From positions 1 to 60,088 of the forward strand of contig CALXLV010000001.1 in assembly GCA_944389295.1 (NCBI GenBank): a stretch of 60,088 bases of DNA, written 5' to 3'. Each line of letters opens with the position of its first letter. Position 1 is the first letter of the stretch. Source of the DNA: an uncultured Spirochaetaceae bacterium (GTDB taxonomy: Bacteria > Spirochaetota > Spirochaetia > Sphaerochaetales > Sphaerochaetaceae). The position numbers and the translations under genes are program-made. A model generated the notes under the pieces. That model ran no database searches. It was not told where the DNA came from and saw only the letters and a list, made by a program, of their open reading frames with translations. Below, piece after piece: positions 17,652 to 26,339 of this stretch.

Positions 17652-18185
17652 CTATAATGCCGTTCCTTTCTCCGGGATACGGAGAGCGGAGACATCAACC
17701 CCCTCGAGTTCAAGAAGCCTTATCTTCCTCTCTATTCCTCCGCCGTAACCCGTGAGATTGCCGTTTGCCCCGATCACCCGGTGGCATGGAACGATTATCG
17801 AAATCTCATTGTGTCCGACAGCACCTCCGACGGCACGCGGAGCCATGCGCCCGATACCCCGCCGCGATGCGATTATTCCGGCAATCTCCCCGTAGGTCAT
17901 CGTCTTGCCGTACGGAATTGAAAGCATTATCTCACAGACTTCCCTGTGGAAATCGGAGCCTGTCAGATGAAGAGGAACTGCAAAATCAGGGTTATTCCCT
18001 GAGAAATAGACATCGAGCCATCTTGCCGCAAGCGAGAATACGGGAAGTTCTCTCTCCTCATGCTCTCTCCCGAGGTGAAGGGCGAAGTAGCGCTGCCCCT
18101 CGAACCAGAGTCCCGTCAGGCCTGCATCGTCGGCGGCAAGAAGGATATCTCCCAGCGGTGAATTGTAATGGCTGATATACTGCAT
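17652..18185 (-). CDS. ogt: Methylated-DNA--protein-cysteine S-methyltransferase
   Basis: A 177-residue DNA repair protein that transfers the methyl group from O6-methylguanine to its own cysteine. The active site IVPCHRVIGANG is near residue 143 with the Cys present, and the downstream GYGGGIERKIRLLELEG is intact. The N-terminal part (SPLGDILLAADDAGL) is the usual beta-sheet domain. GAGAGG precedes the start. It lies 20 bases after the RNA methyltransferase gene in the same direction, so it is the last gene of the pepF-rumA-ogt unit. Length is normal. Confidence 0.93.
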   Translation of the reverse strand: MQYISHYNSPLGDILLAADDAGLTGLWFEGQRYFALHLGREHEERELPVFSLAARWLDVYFSGNNPDFAVPLHLTGSDFHREVCEIMLSIPYGKTMTYGEIAGIIASRRGIGRMAPRAVGGAVGHNEISIIVPCHRVIGANGNLTGYGGGIERKIRLLELEGVDVSALRIPEKGTAL

Positions 18186-18205
18186 CGCTATCCTCTCAAT
18201 CAGGT

Positions 18206-19339
18206 TTATACCCTATCCAGCACGAACGCGCTCTCCTCATGTCCCGTTCCGGGATAGAAGTCGAACACCCTTGCCTTTACAGCTCTGTACCCTTCCATTC
18301 TTCCTATATCCCGTGAAGCGGTGGCGCTGCTGCATGAGACATAGATAATCCTCTCCGCTCCCCATGAGAGGATAAGAGGCAGGGCTTCCGCAGATATTCC
18401 CGTCCGGGGAGGATCGACGATAATCGTATCGACATGACGTCCGTTTCTCTTCCCCCAGGCGGCGACATCCGCAGTGAAGGAAAGTGCCGACGGGGCATTC
18501 TTCCTGGAAAGAGCAAGGCATTCCCTGTCGCGCTCCACTGCAAAGACCTTCCGCCCCGAGCCTTCAAAAAGCGCTGAGAACGTACCTACTCCGCTGTAGA
18601 GGTCCATTATGCTCTCACCTATGACATTCTCACGCACAAACGAGAAGAGAGGAGGAAGAAGCGAAGGATTGGACTGGAAGAACACGCGGGCTGAGACATA
18701 GTAGCGGATGCCGTCCACAGTCACCGTCACAGCCTTGTCGCCGAGCGAGACCTCGTCATCGCCCTCAAACGCACTGACCTCAGAAAAACCGATTGATGAC
18801 ACCCTGTTGCGGAACATCTCCGAACGTCCCTGCTCAAGAAGTCTCCTGCCATCGGACAGAAGAGCGTCGAGCCCATGAGAAAGAGCCGGACAGTGTTCCA
18901 GCTGCACGAGTTCAGAGGATTTGCGGCCGAGAAATCCCCACCTCCCGCCGCTGAAATCAACATGGAACCGTGCCCTGTGACGGTAGCCTGAGAACTCCCC
19001 GTAAACAGGCTCCATGAACTCAGGAAGCTCTTTCAGCTTCCCTATACGGAGAAGATTGTCCCTGACTATCTCCTCCTTGATGATCGCACTGTCATGCTCC
19101 GATACAATCTGGAAACTGCATCCGCCGCATCGGCCATAGTAAGGACATACAGGAGAACGCCGCATCGGCGACGGCTCAAGTACGGCAGTGACCTCTCCCG
19201 CAGTGTATCCGCTCTTCCTCTCCGTGACCTCGTACTCAACAAGCTCGCCGGGAAGAGCGCCCCTGATGAAAACCATACGACCTTCATCGCGCGCGATGCC
19301 CAGTGCATCGGATGCCATCTTCTCTATTCTCAGAGCCAT
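18206..19339 (-). CDS. Class I SAM-dependent RNA (uracil-5) methyltransferase, RumA/TrmA type
   Basis: A 377-residue enzyme. Residues 1-60 form a TRAM-like OB domain, followed by the iron-sulfur cysteines CPYYGRCGGC near residue 65-75. The methyltransferase core has DLYSGVGTFS near 243, DPPRTGIS near 313 and the catalytic loop VSCSSATASRD near 338, with the nucleophilic Cys in place. It should methylate C5 of a uridine in rRNA (or tRNA). The ATG overlaps the end of pepF by ten bases (ATGGCTCTGA), with GAGAGG upstream. It is on the short side for RumA proteins, and which of RlmC/RlmD/TrmA functions it serves cannot be told. Confidence 0.9.
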   Translation of the reverse strand: MALRIEKMASDALGIARDEGRMVFIRGALPGELVEYEVTERKSGYTAGEVTAVLEPSPMRRSPVCPYYGRCGGCSFQIVSEHDSAIIKEEIVRDNLLRIGKLKELPEFMEPVYGEFSGYRHRARFHVDFSGGRWGFLGRKSSELVQLEHCPALSHGLDALLSDGRRLLEQGRSEMFRNRVSSIGFSEVSAFEGDDEVSLGDKAVTVTVDGIRYYVSARVFFQSNPSLLPPLFSFVRENVIGESIMDLYSGVGTFSALFEGSGRKVFAVERDRECLALSRKNAPSALSFTADVAAWGKRNGRHVDTIIVDPPRTGISAEALPLILSWGAERIIYVSCSSATASRDIGRMEGYRAVKARVFDFYPGTGHEESAFVLDRV

Positions 19340-21030
19340 TTTTCCAGCCTCTCCGAATATGAGAATATCACGTTCATGCCATCATCCCAGAAATTCCTTT
19401 CCCGAATATCGCAGACGGCGATACGTGCGCACTCCTCAGCGCTTCTCATTCCTGTACTGCGCAGAACCTCCCTGTAAAGTTCAGGGAAGCCCTTTTCATT
19501 CCGCTTCGAGAAGAGAGCTAGAGCAAAAAGCTCTCCGAACGCATATGGATAGTTGTAGAAAGAGAACTCCGCCGAATAGTAGTGTGACTTTACAGCCCAC
19601 ATAAGTCCGTGTTTCTTTCCTATCCCGTCGCCGTAAGCCTCCTCCTGAGCCGAGAGCATAATCGCAGAAAGTTCGTCTGCGGAAATCTCTCCCTCCTTCC
19701 TTCTCCTGAACACCTCTTTCTCAAAGAGATAGCGGGAGTAGATATCGACTATCGTCTGGGCTGCCGACTGGACGAATGCCTCCATCACCGACAGCGCTTC
19801 CTCGTCTCCAGCGGAAGAGAGGACATGATCAAAGACAAGCATTTCAGAGAATATCGATGCGGTCTCCGCGGTCGTCATAGGATAAGAGGACAGAGACGGA
19901 GGAAGATCCCTGACAATGGAATCATGATAGGCATGGCCGAGTTCATGGGCTATCGCAGCTACGCTGTCATAGCTTCCGTCGAAGTTGCAGAAGATGCGGC
20001 TCTCGCCAGCCTCCGGGAAGAAAATGTCATAGGCTCCGCCTGCCTTGCCCTTGCGGGGCTCTGCATCTATCCACCCTGCATCAAAAGCATGGCGTGCAAA
20101 ATCCCCCATCTCCCCGGAGAAGGAAGAGAAAGACGAGAGGACAATCTCCCTCGCCTCCTGAAATGTATAGCTCCTGCTCCTCCCGACCGGTGCGAAAAGA
20201 TCATAGAAATCCATCTTTTCCACACCCAGAAGCGAAGCCTTTGTACGGAAATAGCGGCGGAACGACGGAAGCGAATCCTTTATTGATTCAAGCAGACTGC
20301 CAAGGATTTCCCTGTCTATCGACGACATGAAAAGGGAACGGTCGAGAGGATCGTTCCACCCTCTCCTCTTCTCCAGCGTGAGGACAGTCCCCTTCACGCC
20401 GTTGAGAGAACCGGCAATGGCGGCCTTGTGCACATCAAGAAGCCTCAGCTCGCGCTCATAGGCATCCTTCCGTACGGCCCTGTCAGGATCTGAGGCCTTC
20501 GCTCTCAGTTCAGTCAATGTAAGGCCGCCCTCGTAGGCAGTGGATGTGATTGATGCCATCAGCCTCTCCCACGCCGATGAGCCCGAGCGGGCAAGCTCTG
20601 CGGCAAGCGCCTCCTCTTCGGGAGACATCATGTGCTCCGCCTCACACTTTATCTCCTCAAGATACTTCCCGTACATCCTCAGCTCAGGGTGTGAGAACTC
20701 CTCTGCGCGGGATGCTGAGGCTCTGGTGAAGCTGTCCTCCGCCATGCGGAAGATGACAGCCGCATCCTCTGCTCTGGACACAGCCCTGAGGAAAACAGAG
20801 TTGTCGGAATCCGTAGAGAGCAGCGCCTCCGCATACGCAGAGACATTGATGAGCAAAGACGCTCCCCTGTCCCTGATATCTATAAGCTCCTTGATGCTCA
20901 CCGAAGGATCTTCCGCCTTCTTCTGCAGCAGTGAGGCAGTCTCCTTAACTCTTTCAATATCGCTGCTGAACTCTTCTGAATCAGCAGAGGGATATATCGT
21001 CTCCATATTCCATCTGGGAAGTTCTGTCAT
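19330..21030 (-). CDS. pepF: M3-family oligoendopeptidase F-like metallopeptidase
   Basis: A 566-residue cytoplasmic zinc peptidase that degrades short peptides. The HExxH site is AHELGHAYH near residue 365, with the third ligand in the following helix (SIFSEMLVFD). The start is set at 21030 because the protein then begins MTELPRWNMETIYPS, the normal PepF opening, and a -10 TATCAT lies seven bases before that ATG; an in-frame ATG at 21099 adds 23 residues unlike the family. No Shine-Dalgarno is seen. It is the first gene of a unit with the RNA methyltransferase and ogt. The divergent hflX starts about 100 bases away. Confidence 0.92.
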   Translation of the reverse strand: MTELPRWNMETIYPSADSEEFSSDIERVKETASLLQKKAEDPSVSIKELIDIRDRGASLLINVSAYAEALLSTDSDNSVFLRAVSRAEDAAVIFRMAEDSFTRASASRAEEFSHPELRMYGKYLEEIKCEAEHMMSPEEEALAAELARSGSSAWERLMASITSTAYEGGLTLTELRAKASDPDRAVRKDAYERELRLLDVHKAAIAGSLNGVKGTVLTLEKRRGWNDPLDRSLFMSSIDREILGSLLESIKDSLPSFRRYFRTKASLLGVEKMDFYDLFAPVGRSRSYTFQEAREIVLSSFSSFSGEMGDFARHAFDAGWIDAEPRKGKAGGAYDIFFPEAGESRIFCNFDGSYDSVAAIAHELGHAYHDSIVRDLPPSLSSYPMTTAETASIFSEMLVFDHVLSSAGDEEALSVMEAFVQSAAQTIVDIYSRYLFEKEVFRRRKEGEISADELSAIMLSAQEEAYGDGIGKKHGLMWAVKSHYYSAEFSFYNYPYAFGELFALALFSKRNEKGFPELYREVLRSTGMRSAEECARIAVCDIRERNFWDDGMNVIFSYSERLEKWL

Positions 21031-21037
21031 GCTCACG

Positions 21038-21043
21038 ATGATA
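21038..21043 (-). promoter_or_regulatory. -10 box immediately before pepF
   Basis: TATCAT on the minus strand followed by seven bases and the pepF ATG. With the usual spacing transcription starts at the start codon. I see no convincing -35 hexamer. Confidence 0.45.
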
Positions 21044-21131
21044 AACCATTTCAGTGACAGAATCATCCGAGGCGGCCGGAGGAAAACGCCATACTGCAAA
21101 ACTGTCCAATATGCTAAACTCTCTTCCTGCG

Positions 21132-22358
21132 ATGGGAGTATTCCTCATAACGGTAAAGGAGCCGGGAGAAACCGGCAGGGAGACGGAGCTGAAGGAGAGC
21201 GAGATCAGAAGCCTCATAAAGACTCTCGGACTTGAGATAACGTGTTCCGCATCCTACACAGTGAAGGAAAAGACGTCTGCCACCTATATAGGAAAGGGAC
21301 AGGCTGAGGATGCGCTTGAGCATGTGCGCCTCTTTGAACCCGACGAGGTCATAATCAACGCATTCATCTCACCACGTCAGGAGAAGAATCTTGAGGCTCT
21401 CCTCTCCCTCCCCATCTCCGACAGGGAAGCTGTGATTCTCTCGATATTCTTCCAGAATGCCCGGTCGAGGGAGGCACGGCTGCAGATAGCGAAGGCAGAG
21501 GCGGAGTATCTCAGGCCGAGACTCGCCAACAGAGAAGCGAACCTCTCGCAGCAGAGAGGCGGCGTAAGAGGCGCGAAGGGAGAGGGAGAGAGGAAGATAG
21601 AACTGCAGAGGCGCCTGATAGACCAGAGGATAAGATCGCTAGAGAGGGAGATAAGCGAGAGCGAGGCCGTAAGGAAAACCCAGCGCAGGCAGAGGGAGAG
21701 ACGGAAAGTCTTTTCATTCGCCCTGACAGGATACACCAACGCCGGGAAATCGACGATACTCAACCGTCTCACCAGTGCGGGAGTTCTTGCTGAGGACAAG
21801 CTCTTCGCCACTCTGGACACCACCACGCGCTCGATGAAGCTGCCCAACGGACAGACAGTCCTTTTATCGGATACGGTAGGATTCATCTCCGATCTTCCGG
21901 AAGTCCTGATAAAGGCATTCTCCTCCACTCTGGAGGAAGCGCTGGCCGCGGATGCTGTGATAATAGTCGCGGATGCATCCCACCCCGATGCCGCGGGCTG
22001 CCTCAGAAAGACAAAGGAGACGCTCGCCGATCTCGGCGCTCTCGATAAAGTAAAACTGCTTGTGATAAACAAAACCGATGACATCTATGACGACATCTCA
22101 TATGCGGCGCTGAGGCGCGAGCCATACAGAACCGTGGAGACCAGCATGAAGGACGGAACAGGGCTGAAAGAACTTCTTGAGGCTATGTCTGCTGTCACGG
22201 ATGAGGATTTCATGGACATAACGGTGACGGAGGATGCCGCCTCGGATATAATCAGCAGGCTCTCAAGGGACGGGGAGATAAAGAAGATCGTTTACGGAGA
22301 AAACACAGTCACAGTGACTGCGAGGATAAGGAAGGAACTCGCGGCAAAGTACAGATAA
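21132..22358 (+). CDS. hflX: Ribosome-associated GTPase HflX
   Basis: A GTPase of about 408 residues that splits or rescues ribosomes. The N-terminal domain carries TYIGKGQAEDALEH (the HflX signature near residue 55) and RLANREANLSQQRGGVRGAKGEGERKIE near 150 as the conserved glycine-rich linker. The G domain has G1 GYTNAGKST near 198, G3 DTVGF near 243 and G4 NKTD near 312. The start is uncertain: ATG 21132 gives MGVFLITV, as usual for the family, while ATG 21111 adds seven residues; neither has a strong ribosome-binding site. It ends against a bidirectional terminator shared with the convergent outer-membrane protein gene. Confidence 0.92.
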   Translation: MGVFLITVKEPGETGRETELKESEIRSLIKTLGLEITCSASYTVKEKTSATYIGKGQAEDALEHVRLFEPDEVIINAFISPRQEKNLEALLSLPISDREAVILSIFFQNARSREARLQIAKAEAEYLRPRLANREANLSQQRGGVRGAKGEGERKIELQRRLIDQRIRSLEREISESEAVRKTQRRQRERRKVFSFALTGYTNAGKSTILNRLTSAGVLAEDKLFATLDTTTRSMKLPNGQTVLLSDTVGFISDLPEVLIKAFSSTLEEALAADAVIIVADASHPDAAGCLRKTKETLADLGALDKVKLLVINKTDDIYDDISYAALRREPYRTVETSMKDGTGLKELLEAMSAVTDEDFMDITVTEDAASDIISRLSRDGEIKKIVYGENTVTVTARIRKELAAKYR

Positions 22359-22365
22359 CACATGA

Positions 22366-22399
22366 AAAAGAAAGGCCATCTGAACGATGGCCCGTCTTT
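22366..22399. terminator. Bidirectional terminator between hflX and the outer-membrane protein gene
   Basis: GGCCATC (22374-22380), loop TGAAC and GATGGCC (22386-22392) are flanked by AAAGAAA on the left and CGTCTTTC on the right, giving T-rich runs in both directions between two convergent genes. Confidence 0.75.
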
Positions 22400-22406
22400 C
22401 AGGTTC

Positions 22407-22913
22407 TCAGCCGAACATCCAGAGAACTCCGATATATGCTGCAAAATCGAAATCCACATTGAACTTGGAGTCGTTGACGATTCCGACACCAGGAGCAAGG
22501 CGGAGATAGAACGCAAGCGGGAAATCAGGAATCTGATACTCAATTCCCACAGGCACGACAAGACCGAGATCGAAGTCCACATCCTTCTTGATATCAAGAG
22601 CCATCGTGGCGCCGAGACCGAGCGTGAGCGGCATGTGATGCTTTCCGCCGAGGTCGAAGTCATAGACTTCATAGGAAACTGCCACATCTCCTCCGAGGTT
22701 GAAACCGTCGGCACCGATGTTGAAATTGGCAAGGCCGATGTTGGCAAGGATGTCGAATTTGCCCATTCCGAACTTGAGTCCGAGACCGGTATTCGTTCCG
22801 ATGTTGAGACCTACTCCGACGCTTCCTTCATCGGAAGCTCCCCTTGTCGCCGCCATTGCAGGTACTGCCGCGAGCACGGCAACCAGCAGTAGAACAAGTG
22901 CTTTTCTTTTCAT
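22407..22913 (-). CDS. Secreted small beta-barrel outer-membrane protein
   Basis: A 168-residue protein with a clean signal peptide (MKRKALVLLLVAVLAAVPAMA, cleavage after AMA). The mature part alternates hydrophobic and polar residues in glycine-rich strands (VGVGLNIG, LGLKFGMG, FDILANIGLANFNIG, LGLGATMALDI, FYLRLAPGVGI) and ends in an aromatic residue-rich strand (YIGVLWMFG), the pattern of an eight-strand barrel. The start at 22913 has GGAGGT seven bases upstream. No specific family is recognised. It is monocistronic, ending at the shared terminator, and is probably an abundant small porin-like or structural outer-membrane protein. Confidence 0.75.
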   Translation of the reverse strand: MKRKALVLLLVAVLAAVPAMAATRGASDEGSVGVGLNIGTNTGLGLKFGMGKFDILANIGLANFNIGADGFNLGGDVAVSYEVYDFDLGGKHHMPLTLGLGATMALDIKKDVDFDLGLVVPVGIEYQIPDFPLAFYLRLAPGVGIVNDSKFNVDFDFAAYIGVLWMFG

Positions 22914-23024
22914 GAAAGTACCTCCAATATACTTCAATGATAGAAGGCATCGTAGAACGGAACAACGAAAAAGTACAGAAGAAAGCTCTCTTTGAAGCGG
23001 TGGATGCGGAATGTGCTTACATTA

Positions 23025-23030
23025 TACAAT
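23025..23030 (+). promoter_or_regulatory. -10 box of a leaderless promoter before the OPT gene
   Basis: TACAAT at 23025-23030 (within TTATACAAT) is followed by seven bases and the ATG at 23038, with no ribosome-binding site. Transcription would begin at the A of ATG. The -35 region is not evident. Confidence 0.5.
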
Positions 23031-23037
23031 CCGTGGC

Positions 23038-24624
23038 ATGAACGACAGAAACACACCGCTGACCGCCAGAGGACTGGCAGTCGGCATCACAGGGCTCATC
23101 GTAATTACCGCATCAAGCATGTACGTCGCACTGAGGATGGGCGCCCTTCCATGGCCTACGGTATTCGTCACCGTTCTCTCGATGGCGATACTTGGAAAGG
23201 CCAAAGGCTCCACGCTGGAAGAGATAAACTGTACTCATACGCTGATGAGCGCAGGAGCCATGGTATCAGGCGGTCTGGCGTTCACTCTGCCGGGACTCTG
23301 GATGACGGACCCGAATGCAGATCTTCCCCTCTTCACGATAATGGCGATCTCCATCACCGGCGCAGTCCTCGGAACTGTATTCACGGTGATATTCAGAAAG
23401 ACATTCATAGAGGAAGAGCGCCTTCCCTATCCTATGGGAGAAGCAGCCTACAACACCCTCATCGCAGGCAAAGAGGGAAAGGGAGCGCCGGTACTCTTCA
23501 CATCACTCGGAGCTTCCGCTCTCTTCACGTTCATCCGCGACGGACTTGGCAAGATACCTGCAGTTCTCGGCCTTTACGGCGGATCATCGCTCTTTCCCGC
23601 ACTCTCAGTATGGGTATCGCCGATGGCCCTCGGAATCGGTGCGATCATAGGACCTGTTCTTGCCCTGATGTGGTTCGGAGGATGCGTTCTCGGGTACTTC
23701 ATAATAACTCCCGCAGGACTTTCGGCAGGTCTCTTCTCCTCAATGGCGGATGCCGATGCATTCAGAAGCAATCTCGGAATCGGCCTGATGATAGGCACAG
23801 GCCTCGGTGTTGCAGTGAAAGCCGTGATCTCCCTCATAAGGAAAAGCCGGGAGAAGAAGGAAAGGAACGCTACTGAGAAGAGAGTGATATACGGAATACT
23901 TCTCGTCGCGGTCCTTTCGGTTATCCTTCTCTCGATCGCGACGGAGATAACGGTCATAGAGGGAATCCTCCTCATAGTCGGCGTATATCTCACCACATAT
24001 CTTTCCGGAATGCTCACGGGACAGACAGGCGTCAATCCGATGGAGGTATTCGCCATACTCGTGCTCCTCGGAATCTCATCCATACTGAGCCCGACGCTTG
24101 CCGCGGCATTCTCGATCGCAGGAGTAGTCGCAGTGGCATGCGGCCTCACAGGCGATGTGATGAACGACCTCAAGAGCGGCTCGCTCGTCGGGACAAGACC
24201 CCGCTATCAGATAATGGCAGAGGGAATCGGAGGCGTCATAGGAGCTGTGGTAGCAGCGCTCGCGCTTGTGGTGCTCAGGAACGGAATGGGGGGATTCGGC
24301 AGTCCCGAACTCCCCGCTCCGCAGGCAGCGGCAGTCGCAGCGATGGCAGGCGGGCTCGGTGATCCTCTGGCCTTCGGCATCGGAGTGGCCGTAGGACTTC
24401 TGCTCTTCCTGCTGAAAGTCCCGTCAGCCACATTCGGCCTCGGAGTATATCTTCCTACCTATATCTCCTCTGCGATGGCCCTTGGAGCCGTTATAATGGC
24501 TATTGTCAGGAAATGCGCGAAGAACAGGGCAAAGGCCGATGAGAATGCTGCCCTTATCTCCTCCGGGCTTCTCGGCGGAGAGGGAATAACAGGCGTAATC
24601 ATCGCGATAGTCTCGATGTTCTGA
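23038..24624 (+). CDS. OPT-family oligopeptide/metal-chelate transporter
   Basis: A 528-residue inner-membrane protein with about fourteen to sixteen hydrophobic segments. The OPT hallmarks are LTARGLAVGITGLIV near the start, MGALPWPTVFVTVLSMAIL, the ERLPYPMGEAAY segment near residue 140 and SGMLTGQTGVNPMEVFAILVL near 330. These carriers import short peptides or peptide-like metal chelates with protons. I chose ATG 23038 over an in-frame ATG at 23011 because it matches the family N-terminus and lies at the predicted transcription start. rlmN follows 11 bases later, probably in the same mRNA. Slightly shorter than many OPT proteins, which exceed 600 residues. Confidence 0.88.
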   Translation: MNDRNTPLTARGLAVGITGLIVITASSMYVALRMGALPWPTVFVTVLSMAILGKAKGSTLEEINCTHTLMSAGAMVSGGLAFTLPGLWMTDPNADLPLFTIMAISITGAVLGTVFTVIFRKTFIEEERLPYPMGEAAYNTLIAGKEGKGAPVLFTSLGASALFTFIRDGLGKIPAVLGLYGGSSLFPALSVWVSPMALGIGAIIGPVLALMWFGGCVLGYFIITPAGLSAGLFSSMADADAFRSNLGIGLMIGTGLGVAVKAVISLIRKSREKKERNATEKRVIYGILLVAVLSVILLSIATEITVIEGILLIVGVYLTTYLSGMLTGQTGVNPMEVFAILVLLGISSILSPTLAAAFSIAGVVAVACGLTGDVMNDLKSGSLVGTRPRYQIMAEGIGGVIGAVVAALALVVLRNGMGGFGSPELPAPQAAAVAAMAGGLGDPLAFGIGVAVGLLLFLLKVPSATFGLGVYLPTYISSAMALGAVIMAIVRKCAKNRAKADENAALISSGLLGGEGITGVIIAIVSMF

Positions 24625-24635
24625 CGGGTGGTCAT

Positions 24636-25661
24636 ATGGAAAGCCTATTCTGCAGAAGTGATAAAGAAATAATGGAAATACTCGGACTGGAAAAGCCTTT
24701 CCAGTCGAGGATAGTCATGCAGAACGCCGTGAAGGGAATCACGGACTTCAGCGCCATGACATCACTGCCTAAAGCGATGAGGGAAAGACTCTCCGCAGAG
24801 TTCAGAAGCGCAGTCACAGGCCGTGTGATAAGGAAGGAGGAATCCGACTCCACAGTCAAGCTCGCCGTACGCTTCCCTGACGGAGACATCATCGAATGCG
24901 TGAGGCTCTCCGACGGCAGCGGACGCTATACCGCATGTCTCTCAAGCCAGGTGGGATGTGCGATGGGATGCGCATTCTGCAAGACAGGGACAATGGGACT
25001 TGTCAGGAATCTCTCCGCAGGCGAGATCGTCGAGCAGTTCGTACTGCTGTCGCAGCTGGGAGAGAGAATAAGCCACATAGTGTTCATGGGCATGGGAGAG
25101 GCTTTGACTAACTTCACGAACGTCCTCGATGCGATAATGGAGCTCCACAGGGAAGATAGATTCGGAATCTCCTTCAGAAAGATTACGATATCCACATGCG
25201 GAGTTGTCCCGGGCATAAGGAAGCTCACCGAGCTCGACATTCCCGTCCGCCTTGCCGTATCGCTTGTAAGCGCGGATGACGCGCTCCGCTCAAGGATAAT
25301 GCGCGTGAACAGGGCCTATCCACTGCAGGAACTGAAAAATGCTCTGACCGCGTTCCAGCATCACCAGGAGAGGAGACTGACGCTCGAATACTGTCTCCTC
25401 GGAGGCGTCAACACATCAAAAGAGAGCGCGGAAGAGCTCGCTTCGTTCTGCAGAGGTCTTGATGCGCTTGTGAACCTCATACCGTGGAACCCCGTTCCTG
25501 AACTGGATTTCACACCCCCTTCGGAGAAGGAAATAAGGGATTTTGAAAGAGAACTGAAATCCCTGCACATAAGCTATACGATACGCAGATCGAAGGGACA
25601 GAGCATCTCCGGCGCCTGCGGACAGCTTGCGACTGAAACGAAAAGAAAGGAGAAAGGCTGA
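24636..25661 (+). CDS. rlmN: Dual-specificity 23S rRNA/tRNA adenine-C2 methyltransferase RlmN
   Basis: A 341-residue radical SAM enzyme that methylates C2 of A2503 in 23S rRNA and A37 in some tRNAs. The cluster motif CxxxCxxC is CAMGCAFC near residue 110, preceded by TACLSSQVG. FMGMGEALTN near 150 and the downstream STCGVVPGI near 185 are conserved. The methyl-carrying cysteine near the C-terminus is in SISGACGQL (about residue 326). Length and layout are normal. It starts 11 bases after the transporter stop with only a weak GGTGG in front, so it is probably translated by coupling. Confidence 0.93.
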   Translation: MESLFCRSDKEIMEILGLEKPFQSRIVMQNAVKGITDFSAMTSLPKAMRERLSAEFRSAVTGRVIRKEESDSTVKLAVRFPDGDIIECVRLSDGSGRYTACLSSQVGCAMGCAFCKTGTMGLVRNLSAGEIVEQFVLLSQLGERISHIVFMGMGEALTNFTNVLDAIMELHREDRFGISFRKITISTCGVVPGIRKLTELDIPVRLAVSLVSADDALRSRIMRVNRAYPLQELKNALTAFQHHQERRLTLEYCLLGGVNTSKESAEELASFCRGLDALVNLIPWNPVPELDFTPPSEKEIRDFERELKSLHISYTIRRSKGQSISGACGQLATETKRKEKG

Positions 25662-25669
25662 AAAACAAA

Positions 25670-25815
25670 CCATAAGAGCTGGGGATTTCTTCCTGGCGCT
25701 TATGGTCCAAAGGGGGATACCTTTCCCCTTAAGATTATCACACAAGACAGCAAACGCAAGGAAAAAGAGCCGCGAGACCGGAATCGGCATTCCCGGAGGA
25801 AGCTCCGGGGGCTGT
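25670..25815 (+). other. Structured 3' region of rlmN with terminator-like hairpins
   Basis: CCATAAGAGC (25670-25679) pairs with GCGCTTATGG (25696-25705) with one mismatch; AAGGGG (25710) pairs with CCCCTT (25725); and CCCGGAG (25792-25798), loop GAAG, CTCCGGG (25803-25809) is followed by GGCTGTTTT, the best terminator of the three. No gene is visible between rlmN and the XRE regulator. Confidence 0.45.
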
Positions 25816-25897
25816 TTTCCGGCACTCTTTCAGGCGCATCGCAGTGTCTCAATATGATATATTGAAGCCCTGTGATGAAACTCAACGCGTAGCTTGA

Positions 25898-25926
25898 TTG
25901 CAGATAATACAGCTCAGCCATAAAAT
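25898..25926 (+). promoter_or_regulatory. Leaderless promoter of the XRE regulator
   Basis: TTGCAG (25898-25903), 17-base spacer, TAAAAT (25921-25926), then seven bases to the ATG at 25934. There is no Shine-Dalgarno, so the message would start at the start codon. Confidence 0.6.
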
Positions 25927-25933
25927 TCAGAAT

Positions 25934-26308
25934 ATGGATTCCAGATCTGCGAAAATACTTGGAGATAACATAAAAAGGCTCCGCAAGACAAAGAACCTGA
26001 CACAGCAGAACCTCGCTGCCGGTGTGGATATCTCCGTGAATCATCTCTCCCTCATAGAGAACGGCAGAGTATGGACCAGCAGCAGTACGCTCGACAGATT
26101 TCAGGAGGTGCTGGATGTGGACCTCTCGGAATTCTTTCTCGAAAGGGAATCCCTGGACACAGAGAACAGGATGAGGAAAAAGGTCAGGGAGGAAAGCATC
26201 GGGGATATGCTCCGCGCTGTCGGGAAAGAGTTCGGAATGGAGATAACGGTCACAAAGGACTCCGCTGAAACCAGTTCTCCTTCTAGCAATAAGAAAACCA
26301 CCGGCTGA
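25934..26308 (+). CDS. XRE-family helix-turn-helix regulator
   Basis: A 124-residue DNA-binding protein. Residues about 8-65 form a Cro/CI-type helix-turn-helix (DNIKRLRKTKNLTQQNLAAG, then VDISVNHLSLIENGR). The C-terminal 60 residues are charged and end in a low-complexity tail, with no known effector domain, so it may act as a dimer without ligand or sense through another protein. I use ATG 25934 rather than 25898 because the promoter places the transcript start at 25934. Target genes are not evident; it stands alone between rlmN and the convergent alaS. The stop codon lies inside the terminator stem. Confidence 0.85.
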   Translation: MDSRSAKILGDNIKRLRKTKNLTQQNLAAGVDISVNHLSLIENGRVWTSSSTLDRFQEVLDVDLSEFFLERESLDTENRMRKKVREESIGDMLRAVGKEFGMEITVTKDSAETSSPSSNKKTTG

Positions 26309-26322
26309 TGACCGGCGGTTTT
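26294..26322. terminator. Strong bidirectional terminator between the XRE gene and alaS
   Basis: AAAACCACCGG (26294-26304) and CCGGCGGTTTT (26312-26322) form a stem with A- and T-runs at both sides, serving both convergent genes. The XRE stop codon is in the loop. Confidence 0.85.
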
Positions 26323-26339
26323 CGCTGAAAGGACTTATC

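Noticed and set aside
22362..22892. 176-codon plus-strand frame opposite the small outer-membrane protein
   Set aside because: Charged, repetitive composition as expected of the complement of a glycine-rich barrel; it begins in the terminator and has no ribosome-binding site.
23022..24431. Arginine/proline-rich frames inside the OPT transporter gene
   Set aside because: Composition is that of an out-of-frame reading of a hydrophobic membrane protein.
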